Shown here in pieces: positions 10,588 through 18,641 of a stretch of DNA of 64,000 bases. Position 1 is the first letter of the stretch. Every line of letters begins with the position of its first letter. The DNA comes from Marinobacter litoralis (GTDB taxonomy: Bacteria; Pseudomonadota; Gammaproteobacteria; Pseudomonadales; Oleiphilaceae): NCBI RefSeq assembly GCF_016427555.1, contig NZ_JAELVS010000006.1:1-64000 (forward strand). Direction: 5' to 3'. Made by a program: the position numbers and the translations under genes. Under the pieces are notes generated by a model, which was not told the DNA's origin, searched no databases, and saw only the letters and a list, made by a program, of their open reading frames with translations.

Positions 10588-11554
10588 TTTCTTCCAACTC
10601 GCGGGCGTGCTTGCGCAAAGCCGCGATGAGTTGAACCATATCTTCCGGCAACGCGACTTCCCAGCTAAGAGTTTCACCGGTTTCCGGGTGCTCCAGCGTC
10701 AACTTGCGCGCGTGCAAAGCTTGGCGATTGAACGCAGCCAGTTCGGCTCGAAGCTCCTCGGTTGTGCCTTTCGGCAGGCGCAGGCGCCCGCCATACACCG
10801 GGTCACCCACCAGCGGATGCCGCACATGGGTCATGTGCACACGGATCTGGTGCGTTCGGCCACTTTCCAGTTTACAGCGCACATGGGTATGGGCTGCGAA
10901 ACGTTCAATCAAACGGTAATGAGTCACGGCCGGCTTACCGGAAGACACCACCGCCATACGCTTGCGATCTTGCGGGTGGCGTCCAATCGGAGCATCTACC
11001 GTGGCACCGCCGGTCAGAGAACCCACCACAACGGCTTCGTATTCCCGGCCCATGGTGCGTTCCTGGAGCTGGTTTACCAGTGAGGTGTGAGCAATCAAAC
11101 TCCGGGCCACCACCATAATGCCCGAGGTGTCCTTATCCAGCCGGTGCACGATGCCGGCGCGAGGCAGGTTTTCCACCTCTGGTGCATAATTCAGCAATGC
11201 GTTTACCAAGGTGCCATCGGCATGGCCCGCCGCAGGATGAACCACCAAACCCGCTGGTTTGTTGATCACCAGCAAATGCTCATCTTCGTAGACGATATCG
11301 AGCGTGATGGGCTCGGCTTCCCAGGTCACTTTCACTTCAGGCTCTGCATCCAGCTCAATCACATCATTGAGCATCACTTTGTCTCTGGGCTTGCAGGTTT
11401 TGCCATTCACGGTCAGTACGCCGCTTTTAATCCACGACTGCAAACGGGAGCGGGAGTGCTCGGGCATCAACTCGGCCGCCGCCTGATCGAGTCGTTTATC
11501 GCTCAACCCCGGGGGGATTTTGAACTGCCCGGTGATTCTGTTTTCGGAAGACAT
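10577..11554 (-). CDS. rluD: 23S rRNA pseudouridine synthase RluD
   Basis: The 325-residue protein has an N-terminal S4 RNA-binding domain (about 15-75) and the RluA-type catalytic domain with HRLDKDTSG, whose Asp is the catalytic nucleophile. RluD modifies helix 69 of 23S rRNA (positions 1911, 1915, 1917) late in 50S assembly. The ATG at 11554 with GAGG four bases upstream is preferred to the GTG at 11572. It is divergent from bamD and followed by pgeF, the same order as in Pseudomonas and E. coli. Confidence 0.94.
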   Translation of the reverse strand: MSSENRITGQFKIPPGLSDKRLDQAAAELMPEHSRSRLQSWIKSGVLTVNGKTCKPRDKVMLNDVIELDAEPEVKVTWEAEPITLDIVYEDEHLLVINKPAGLVVHPAAGHADGTLVNALLNYAPEVENLPRAGIVHRLDKDTSGIMVVARSLIAHTSLVNQLQERTMGREYEAVVVGSLTGGATVDAPIGRHPQDRKRMAVVSSGKPAVTHYRLIERFAAHTHVRCKLESGRTHQIRVHMTHVRHPLVGDPVYGGRLRLPKGTTEELRAELAAFNRQALHARKLTLEHPETGETLSWEVALPEDMVQLIAALRKHARELEENDF

Positions 11555-11653
11555 CAAGCCTCGCTTCGCCACTATGCTTTCAAATTTGAGGACACCGGCT
11601 TTGTACCGATGTTACGTTTCGGTCAGATTAGCCGGAGATACTTGCTTTAGCAC

Positions 11654-11682
11654 TGCACATAGGCAGCCTTCCCCGTTACAAT
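11654..11682 (+). promoter_or_regulatory. Candidate sigma-70 promoter of bamD
   Basis: TGCACA (11654-11659) and TACAAT (11677-11682) are separated by 17 bp, giving 4/6 and 5/6 matches to consensus, with transcription expected near 11689, about 37 bases before bamD. Confidence 0.5.
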
Positions 11683-11725
11683 GGCCAATCCAATCATAAG
11701 TCTGACCATTATACGGGATTCCGGC

Positions 11726-12559
11726 ATGAGATCAGTTGTCCGTTTACTGCTACTTTCCACCATCATTGCGCTGGCTGCCGGCTGCGCCTCCAATAAAGAC
11801 GTGGAAGTACTCCCGGAACAAACCTACTACGAGAACGCCCGCAAGGCCATGAACGCCGGCAACTTCAACGAAGCCGAGCAAAACCTGGATGCACTAGAAA
11901 CTTACTATCCATTCGGTCGTTATGCAGAGCAAGCCCAGCTGGATCTTATTTACGCTCGCTACCAGAACCTCGATCTGGAAGGTGCCCGGGCAGCTGCAGA
12001 CCGCTTCATGCGCCTGAACCCGCAAAGTGAGCAGCTGGACTACGCCCTCTATATGCGCGGTTTGGCCTCTTACAACCTGGATTTAGGCTTGGCCGCCCGT
12101 TACTTCCCGATCGACGCCTCCGCCCGCAACCCCGGTGAGCAGCTGCAGGCTTTCCGCGACTTTTCACGGTTACTGAGCCGGTTCCCGGATAGCCAGTACG
12201 CGCCGGATGCGCGCCAGCGGATGATTTCGATCCGTAACCGCATGGCCGAACTGGAAATACACGCTGCACGCTACTACATCAAGCGGGAAGCCTATGTGGC
12301 AGCCAATAACCGCGCTCGCTACGTCGTCGAGAACTACCCGTCTTCGCCGGCCGTTGAGGATGCCTTGGTGATTCTGGCCGATACATTCCTGTTTATGGAT
12401 CTGAACAAGGCCGCCAACGATGCCATTGCCACATTGCGCAAGAACTTCCCGAACAGCGAAGCCTTCGACGAGGACGGTCAATTCCAGGCGAACCAGTTCG
12501 AGCGGCAAAACCGCTCGCTGCTAAACGTTGTCACCTTCGGATTACTGGGCGACGAGTAA
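11726..12559 (+). CDS. bamD: Outer membrane assembly lipoprotein BamD
   Basis: The 277-residue protein has a lipoprotein signal with lipobox LAAGC (Cys near residue 20). TPR-like repeats follow (YYENARKAMNAGNFNEAEQNLDAL and later copies), characteristic of the BamD/YfiO/ComL family. BamD is the essential lipoprotein of the BAM complex that inserts beta-barrel proteins, which would include the PilQ secretin or its partners encoded at the right edge. The ATG at 11726 is chosen because the signal peptide starts there. The stop lies inside a hairpin shared with nadE. Confidence 0.94.
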   Translation: MRSVVRLLLLSTIIALAAGCASNKDVEVLPEQTYYENARKAMNAGNFNEAEQNLDALETYYPFGRYAEQAQLDLIYARYQNLDLEGARAAADRFMRLNPQSEQLDYALYMRGLASYNLDLGLAARYFPIDASARNPGEQLQAFRDFSRLLSRFPDSQYAPDARQRMISIRNRMAELEIHAARYYIKREAYVAANNRARYVVENYPSSPAVEDALVILADTFLFMDLNKAANDAIATLRKNFPNSEAFDEDGQFQANQFERQNRSLLNVVTFGLLGDE

Positions 12560-12574
12560 GGCGATACGCCTTAC
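12556..12574. terminator. Compact bidirectional hairpin that contains both the bamD and nadE stop codons
   Basis: GTAAGGCG (12556-12563) and CGCCTTAC (12567-12574) form a perfect 8-bp stem with a 3-nt loop. The bamD TAA (12557-12559) and the nadE TAA (12571-12573, minus strand) are both inside the stem. No strong T-run follows on either side, so its termination strength is uncertain. Confidence 0.55.
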
Positions 12575-14235
12575 TTGCCTATCTTCCAGCCGTTGGTAAT
12601 CGGATACCGGCGGTCTTTACCGAAGCCCCGCTCAGTGATACGCACACCAATCGGCGCCTGCCGGCGTTTGTATTCGTTGACATCCACCAAGCGAATCACC
12701 CTCTCGACGTCGGCACGCTCATACCCCTCCGCCACAATGGCCTCAGCGCTGTAATCCCGCTCAACGTATAGATTCAGGATGGCATCAAGAGTGTCGTAAC
12801 CGGGCAGGCTGTCTTCGTCTTTTTGATCCGGCGCCAGCTCAGCCGAGGGCGGCCGAGTAATTACTCGCTCCGGAATCACCGGCGATAGGCTGTTTCGGTA
12901 ACGTGATAAACGAAACACCAGGGTTTTGGGCACGTCTTTCAGCACATCAAAACCGCCAGCCATATCGCCGTACAGGGTGGAATACCCCACGGCCAGCTCG
13001 CTCTTGTTGCCGGTGGTTAATACCAGCGAACCAAATTTGTTGGACAACGACATCAACAACACGCCGCGCAAGCGAGCCTGCAGGTTTTCCTCTGTAGTAT
13101 CCGGCTGGGTACCTTCAAACGGTGCTGCCAGAGTTTGCATGAACACGTCGTACATCGGCTCAATAGAGAACACGTCATACTGAACCCCCATAGCGGTCGC
13201 CTGAGCTTCTGCGTCTTCCAGGCTGGCACTGGAGGTGTAGCGGAACGGCATCATCACCGCCCTGACCCGCTCCTTTCCAAGCGCATCCGCCGCAACCGCC
13301 AAGGTCAAGGCCGAGTCGATGCCTCCAGACAAACCCAGCACAACCGATTTAAAGCCGTTTTTATTGACGTAATCCCGAACGCCGGTCACCAGAGCGTTAT
13401 ACACATTAGCTTCGAGAGACGGCTCAGGACAAAGCAGCTGAGACACCGGCTGACAATGGTGTTCGCACAAAAACTCAACCGGGAACAAACCTTCTTTAAA
13501 TTGCGGCACTTCGACGGCTACCGTTCCCGAGTGGTCTACCACCATTGAACCGCCGTCGAACACCAACTCGTCTTGCCCGCCCATCAAATTGACATAAACA
13601 ATACTGACGTTGTTGTTGGCGGCTTTGCGCTCCAGAAGGGCTTTTCGCCGAGCCTGTTTGTCGATGTCATACGGTGAGGCGTTCAGATTTAAAATCAGCT
13701 GGGCGCCTGCAGCGGCTGCGTCTTCGACCGGACCATCAGCCCAGATATCCTCGCACACGGTAATGCCGACCGGCACCCCTTTGATCTCCAGCACTTTGGC
13801 ATTCCGGCCTTCGGCAAAATAGCGCTTCTCATCGAACACCTGATAATTAGGCGGGCATCGTTTGAAGTACTGCCCGGCCAAGTCGCCATTTTCAATCACC
13901 AGCGCCGCGTTGTAGAGCAAACCACCCGAACGCACCGGCGCCCCGATGACAATGGCCGGCTCCAGCTTCGCCTGCTTCAGCTGTTCCAGCGCATCCGACA
14001 CACGAATACCCAAACTTGGCCTAAGCAGCAGATCCTCCGGCGGATAGCCGGTAATACACAGCTCCGGAAAGACCACGATATCGGCCTGGTGCTCCTGCCA
14101 CGCATCTCTGGCGGCTTGGATAACCCGCTCTGTGTTACCGGGTATATCCCCTACCAAAAAATCCAATTGAGCCATCACCACCCGCAATTTTTTCACGGAA
14201 TTAGAGGCTTCGGATGCTTTACCGGGTGCCGACAT
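12571..14235 (-). CDS. nadE: Glutamine-dependent NAD+ synthetase
   Basis: The 554-residue fused enzyme amidates nicotinate adenine dinucleotide to NAD using glutamine. The N-terminal nitrilase-type glutaminase domain shows the catalytic triad: E58 in FPELCITGYPPEDL, a Lys in YFKRCPPNYQVF and a Cys in GITVCEDIW. The C-terminal synthetase domain has the ATP-pyrophosphatase loop LSGGIDSALT near 305. The ATG at 14235 has AGGAG nine bases upstream. It is convergent with bamD and divergent from pilS. Confidence 0.95.
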   Translation of the reverse strand: MSAPGKASEASNSVKKLRVVMAQLDFLVGDIPGNTERVIQAARDAWQEHQADIVVFPELCITGYPPEDLLLRPSLGIRVSDALEQLKQAKLEPAIVIGAPVRSGGLLYNAALVIENGDLAGQYFKRCPPNYQVFDEKRYFAEGRNAKVLEIKGVPVGITVCEDIWADGPVEDAAAAGAQLILNLNASPYDIDKQARRKALLERKAANNNVSIVYVNLMGGQDELVFDGGSMVVDHSGTVAVEVPQFKEGLFPVEFLCEHHCQPVSQLLCPEPSLEANVYNALVTGVRDYVNKNGFKSVVLGLSGGIDSALTLAVAADALGKERVRAVMMPFRYTSSASLEDAEAQATAMGVQYDVFSIEPMYDVFMQTLAAPFEGTQPDTTEENLQARLRGVLLMSLSNKFGSLVLTTGNKSELAVGYSTLYGDMAGGFDVLKDVPKTLVFRLSRYRNSLSPVIPERVITRPPSAELAPDQKDEDSLPGYDTLDAILNLYVERDYSAEAIVAEGYERADVERVIRLVDVNEYKRRQAPIGVRITERGFGKDRRYPITNGWKIGK

Positions 14236-14329
14236 GCAAAAAGGCTCCTGTAACTTGTTGCCGTTAAAAGGCTATTATAACCACGCACCGACGAGGAATT
14301 CTCCTGACTGACAACAGATAACTTCCGAT

Positions 14330-15973
14330 ATGGCTTCAGACTCCCCTACAAGCGCTGCACGCTCGCCCTTCGGGCCTCACGCAAAATTCCAGCAAGCCAG
14401 ATTATTTCGGATCTATAACCACTATCGGCTGGTTATCAGTGCCTTGCTGGCAGGCCTGATATTTATCGAGCCCTTCATGGCGGAAGCCAAATTTCGCTGG
14501 CTCGATACCTACCAAGTCGGTGCGCTGTCGTACTTTGCCGTCAACGGCTTTATTGCTTTGATACTACTTGCCGGCTTTCATCCCCGCCAGCGGCACATTA
14601 CCCTATCTGTGCTGGCCGACATTCTTATCATTCACGGTTTGTTACTGGCCAGTTCAGGCATCACCAGTGGCTTGGCGAATCTGGTCATTGTCTCCGTAGC
14701 CGCGGGCAACATTCTTGCGCCGAACCGTCTCGGTACCTTTTACGCGGCGCTGGCGACCCTCTGTTCACTGGGCATTTCCATCTGGGCCACGCTGACCCTC
14801 CATGCCTCTGCTGACGATATCGTGCGGGCCGGCTCTCTGGGCATTTTGTATTTTGCCGCTGCTTTTGTTTTGCAAGGTATCTCAAAACGGGTTATCCGCA
14901 GCGAAGCCCTGGCCACCAGTCGCGCCAAAAGCATTGCCGAGCTTGAGCAAATTAACCAGCAGATTATTCAGCGCATGCGTACCGGTATTTTGGTGTTGGA
15001 TCGATTTGGCCAGATTCGGTTGGCTAACGCCGCCGCCGAAGAAATGCTGTTTGAAGAAGCCGCCACCAACCCCTATGGCATGCGCCAGGCGCGTACGCTG
15101 CCGGCGCCATTGAAAGACGGTCTGGACATCTGGTTGCACGACCACCACGCCAAGATTGAGCCGTTCCAGGCCAACCCAACGTCTCCGCTGTTGCAAGCCA
15201 ACTTTACTCAGCTGGATCAGGACCGCGGCGATCAGATCCTGGTGTTTATCGAAGACATGAGCAAGGTTACCCAACAGGCCCAGCAGATGAAGCTCGCGTC
15301 TTTGGGGCGGCTAACCGCAGGTATCGCCCATGAAATCCGCAACCCGCTAGGGGCCATCAGCCATGCCGCGCAACTCATGGAAGAATCACCTCACATAGAT
15401 CCAGGCGACCAGCAAATGCTCGACATCATTCGGCGCCACTCCAAGCGGGTTAACGGTATTATCGAGAACGTTCTGGATCTGTCGCGACGGCGTATGGCCA
15501 ACACCGAGCTTGTCGATGTCCAAGCGTGGTTAACGAGCTTTTGCAACGATTTCCAGCAAAGTCAGGCCGGCAGCATTCCCGCGAACATTGAGTTGCTGAT
15601 TGAAGACGAGGTGCCCGGCGCCCGCTTTGATAAAAGCCAGATTGAACAAGTCATGGTTAACCTGTGCGACAATGGTTTGCGGTACAGCGAACAGAACACC
15701 GGTGAAAAAAGGATACAATTGCTGGTTGGCGCAACTCCCGACGGCGAGCGGGCTCGCATTGATATTCGGGATTTTGGAGCCGGCATAGCCCCCGAGTATC
15801 GCAACTCGGTCTTCGAACCGTTTTTCACCTTGGATAAGAACGGAACCGGGCTTGGGCTTTACCTTGCGCGAGAACTGTGTGAAGCCAATCAAGCACACCT
15901 GTCGCTGGTGGAAGACGAACAGCCGGGGTGCCGCTTTCGCATCACGTTCGCGCATCCCGGGCGGATGATTTAA
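14330..15973 (+). CDS. pilS: PilS, membrane sensor histidine kinase for type IV pili
   Basis: The 547-residue kinase starts with about six hydrophobic segments (roughly 25-190), then a PAS-like linker and a HisKA domain with H334 in AGIAHEIRNPLG. The ATPase domain carries the N box (MVNLCDNGLRYS) and G boxes (DFGAGIAPE, NGTGLGLYLA). In Pseudomonas, PilS senses inner-membrane pilin and controls PilR phosphorylation. pilR follows 52 bases downstream. No strong ribosome-binding site precedes the ATG, so the exact start is the least certain point. Confidence 0.94.
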   Translation: MASDSPTSAARSPFGPHAKFQQARLFRIYNHYRLVISALLAGLIFIEPFMAEAKFRWLDTYQVGALSYFAVNGFIALILLAGFHPRQRHITLSVLADILIIHGLLLASSGITSGLANLVIVSVAAGNILAPNRLGTFYAALATLCSLGISIWATLTLHASADDIVRAGSLGILYFAAAFVLQGISKRVIRSEALATSRAKSIAELEQINQQIIQRMRTGILVLDRFGQIRLANAAAEEMLFEEAATNPYGMRQARTLPAPLKDGLDIWLHDHHAKIEPFQANPTSPLLQANFTQLDQDRGDQILVFIEDMSKVTQQAQQMKLASLGRLTAGIAHEIRNPLGAISHAAQLMEESPHIDPGDQQMLDIIRRHSKRVNGIIENVLDLSRRRMANTELVDVQAWLTSFCNDFQQSQAGSIPANIELLIEDEVPGARFDKSQIEQVMVNLCDNGLRYSEQNTGEKRIQLLVGATPDGERARIDIRDFGAGIAPEYRNSVFEPFFTLDKNGTGLGLYLARELCEANQAHLSLVEDEQPGCRFRITFAHPGRMI

Positions 15974-16025
15974 GCAACAACGACCATCGGGCGTTAGCAA
16001 TTCAACAGGGAACCGGTAACACATC

Positions 16026-17405
16026 ATGAGTAACCAAACCGCGCTGATCGTAGACGACGAACCGGACATCCGCAGTCTCCTGGAAATTACTCTGGGGCGG
16101 ATGGGCATCACCACCTACACCGCCGCCGACCTGAGCAGCGCGCGCGCCCTTCTGGAAGAACACAAACCCCAGCTGTGCCTGACCGACATGAACCTGCCAG
16201 ACGGCAACGGCATCGAACTGGTGCAATGGATTCAACAACACAGCCCCAGCACCCCCGTGGCCGTTATCACCGCCTATGGCAGCATGGATACCGCCATTGA
16301 ATCACTTAAGGCAGGGGCGTTTGATTTTGTCTCCAAACCGGTCGAACTGCCCCGACTACGTGAGCTGGTGAACAGCGCCCTGAAACTGTCGGAACCCAAA
16401 ACCGAAACGACGGCCGAGGCAGACAATCCCGGCCTGCTGCTGGGCAACTCCCCGGAACTGCGCAAACTTCGCAACCAAACCCGCAAGCTCGCCCGCAGCC
16501 AGGCACCGGTGTTTATCAGCGGTGAATCCGGCAGCGGTAAAGAACTGGTTGCCCGAATGATCCATCTGCAAGGCCCGCGCGCGGAAGCGCCGTTCGTCGC
16601 CGTTAACTGCGGCGCGATCCCCTCAGAGCTGATGGAAAGCGAATTCTTCGGGCATAAAAAAGGCAGCTTTACCGGTGCCGTGGAGAATAAAGATGGCCTG
16701 TTCCGAAGTGCCGATGGCGGCACCCTGTTTTTGGACGAAGTGGCCGATTTGCCACTGGCCATGCAGGTAAAACTACTGCGCGCTATTCAGGAGAAAGCGG
16801 TTCGGCCAGTTGGCGATACCAAGGAAATTCCGGTAGACATTCGGGTGCTGAGCGCCACCCACAAGAACCTGCCGGAATTGGTGCTATCCGGAGACTTTCG
16901 CCAGGATTTGTTTTACCGCATCAACGTAATCGAGCTGGCCGTACCCGCACTTCGCGAGCGGCGAGACGACATTCCTCTGTTGGCCGAGCATATACTGGAG
17001 CGCATTGCCGGAGAGTATGAGTGTGATCCGGCCACCCTAACGTCTGCCGCTATTGACCGGCTGAAAAGCTATGACTTCCCGGGCAATGTGCGTGAGCTCG
17101 AGAATATTTTAGAGCGTGCCTTTACGCTGTGTGATGAGGACCGTATTGATGCCGACGACTTGCATCTTGGTGGCGCAGTGGCGCAAGGCAGCGCCGCACG
17201 TGGGCCAGGTAACGGCGGAGGTGAGCTGTCGGATTTAGTACCAGAAGGCGAAATTGACCTGGAAGACTATCTTGAAACCATCGAACGGCAGGCCATTGAG
17301 AAGGCGCTTGAAGCAACACGCTGGAATAAGACCGCGGCGGCCAAGAGGTTGGGGATCAGTTTTCGGGCGATGCGGTATCGGTTGAAGAAGTTGGGGATGG
17401 AGTGA
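16026..17405 (+). CDS. pilR: PilR, sigma-54-dependent response regulator
   Basis: This is a 459-residue NtrC-family regulator. The receiver domain has D54 (LCLTDMNLPDG) as phospho-acceptor. The AAA+ domain has Walker A GESGSGKE (166-173), the sigma-54 contact loop GSFTGA (213-218; Ser in place of Ala at position two, as I recall for other PilR) and Walker B GGTLFLDEVADLP. A Fis-type helix-turn-helix ends the protein (TAAAKRLGISFRAMRYRLKK). In Pseudomonas its main target is the pilA promoter; pilA is not in this window. It is probably co-transcribed with pilS. Confidence 0.96.
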   Translation: MSNQTALIVDDEPDIRSLLEITLGRMGITTYTAADLSSARALLEEHKPQLCLTDMNLPDGNGIELVQWIQQHSPSTPVAVITAYGSMDTAIESLKAGAFDFVSKPVELPRLRELVNSALKLSEPKTETTAEADNPGLLLGNSPELRKLRNQTRKLARSQAPVFISGESGSGKELVARMIHLQGPRAEAPFVAVNCGAIPSELMESEFFGHKKGSFTGAVENKDGLFRSADGGTLFLDEVADLPLAMQVKLLRAIQEKAVRPVGDTKEIPVDIRVLSATHKNLPELVLSGDFRQDLFYRINVIELAVPALRERRDDIPLLAEHILERIAGEYECDPATLTSAAIDRLKSYDFPGNVRELENILERAFTLCDEDRIDADDLHLGGAVAQGSAARGPGNGGGELSDLVPEGEIDLEDYLETIERQAIEKALEATRWNKTAAAKRLGISFRAMRYRLKKLGME

Positions 17406-17516
17406 GCTGAGACAAAGTTCACGAATTTACAACTCACTCGCCCTAAAACCTCTCAGCCTGATAACCTTTACGCCTTAGGAGCAGGATGCTCCCCGTACAC
17501 ACAAGGATGTAAGGTA

Positions 17517-18086
17517 ATGCATAACCGCACTAACAAAACTTGCGGCTTCACTCTTGTGGAGCTGCTGGTCGCAATCGTCATCATTTCCGTCATCGCCAAC
17601 TACACAGTTCCTTCGTTAGGCTCACTTCTGAACAGTGCTCGCCGCCAGAGCGCGGTTAGTGACATGATCGCCCTGATCAACTTCGCAAGAAATACCGCGA
17701 TCATGGAGCAACGCACCATTACCATGTGCCCTTTAGACCAAACCAATCGTTGCTCAAACAACTGGAACAATACCCCCATAACTGTATTTCGAGACTCAGA
17801 TGCAGACCGGGTGCTCTCGAGTACGAATGACGTTGTCAGGATAAAAGAGCTGACCAAAGGTGGCACCTGGAAAGCCAGTACCGCTAACCGCTCATACTTC
17901 CGCTTCTTTGCAACCGGGCAAGCAAGCTATGCGATCGGCAATATGGTTTGGTGCCCTGACAATAAGAACAGCGGGATGGCAGCCCAGGTTATCATCAACA
18001 TGGGCGGCCGCCCACGACTATCAGGCGACCAAGACGGAGACGGTATATTAGAAGATGCTAATGGGAATCCGGTGGTCTGCAGGTGA
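17517..18086 (+). CDS. fimT: FimT/GspH-family type IV pseudopilin
   Basis: The 189-residue protein has a class III signal: a short basic leader ending KTCGFTLVELLVAI, cleaved between Gly and Phe by PilD, with Glu at +5 of the mature protein. The rest matches the GspH/FimT shape, with cysteine-containing segments (TMCPLDQTNRCSNN; the C-terminus VVCR). A good site (AGGATGTAAGGTAATG) precedes the ATG. It lies downstream of pilR where Pseudomonas carries fimT; the symbol rests on that position plus family. It is convergent with pilE and a different gene from the fimU-like one at 24370-24828. Confidence 0.85.
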   Translation: MHNRTNKTCGFTLVELLVAIVIISVIANYTVPSLGSLLNSARRQSAVSDMIALINFARNTAIMEQRTITMCPLDQTNRCSNNWNNTPITVFRDSDADRVLSSTNDVVRIKELTKGGTWKASTANRSYFRFFATGQASYAIGNMVWCPDNKNSGMAAQVIINMGGRPRLSGDQDGDGILEDANGNPVVCR

Positions 18087-18105
18087 GCCACTTCAGGTCA
18101 CCAAA

Positions 18106-18573
18106 TTAATCCGACCAAGTCGCCTCGCCGGCACCAATAGAACCTGAATTATCGGCATCCCACTCCCTTACTCCATTGGAGCGGAGTTGAAGGAACCCAT
18201 CTCCTGCTTGACCATTTTTAGGAACCGCTCTCAAAATGAACGAGTTCGCCTGCAAATCAAAAATACGGATATCGTAGAATTTCACGCTACCGTCAAGCGG
18301 GGCCTCCGACGGGAATAAAGCGGCCGGGGGCGCGGTAAGAGTTGCAGTTATAGCGCTAGTACCGCCATCCGCCCCAATGTAGGTATTGTTCTGCGTATAA
18401 AAACGCTCCATCGCACTCGCGAATTGCATTAGTACCGCTTTTGCATCACCACGCCGGGTTCGCTCAACATACTCTTGATAACTGGGGTAAGCGATTGCCG
18501 CAATAATTCCGATGATCGCCACCACAATCATCAGTTCAATGAGCGTAAAACCCTGTGAACCTTTCAGCCTCAT
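18106..18573 (-). CDS. pilE: PilE, type IV minor pilin
   Basis: The 155-residue prepilin has a leader cut after G8 ([16 protein letters not shown]), E13 at mature position 5 and the long N-terminal helix, then a short pilin globular domain without an obvious C-terminal disulfide loop. Minor pilins prime pilus assembly at the inner membrane. The ATG at 18573 is preferred over the TTG one codon earlier; AAGGA lies nine bases upstream. It is last in the fimU-pilV-pilW-pilX-pilY1-pilE cluster but separated from pilY1 by an intrinsic terminator. No pilY2 lies between them. Confidence 0.92.
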   Translation of the reverse strand: MRLKGSQGFTLIELMIVVAIIGIIAAIAYPSYQEYVERTRRGDAKAVLMQFASAMERFYTQNNTYIGADGGTSAITATLTAPPAALFPSEAPLDGSVKFYDIRIFDLQANSFILRAVPKNGQAGDGFLQLRSNGVREWDADNSGSIGAGEATWSD

Positions 18574-18600
18574 CAACCGTTATCCTTTTCATCTAAATGC

Positions 18601-18634
18601 TATAAAAATACAGGGCGGAACAAGTCCGCCCTGT
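18601..18634 (-). terminator. Intrinsic terminator inside the minor pilin cluster, between pilY1 and pilE
   Basis: A perfect 10-bp stem (18610-18619 with 18625-18634) and 5-nt loop are followed on the minus strand by TATTTTTAT. It lies after the pilY1 stop and 28 bases before the pilE start, so it should reduce read-through into pilE. Confidence 0.8.
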
Positions 18635-18641
18635 AACATCA

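Noticed and set aside
10406..11083. Plus-strand frame opposite pgeF and rluD
   Set aside because: It is a shadow of the coding strand; both minus-strand genes have complete catalytic motifs.
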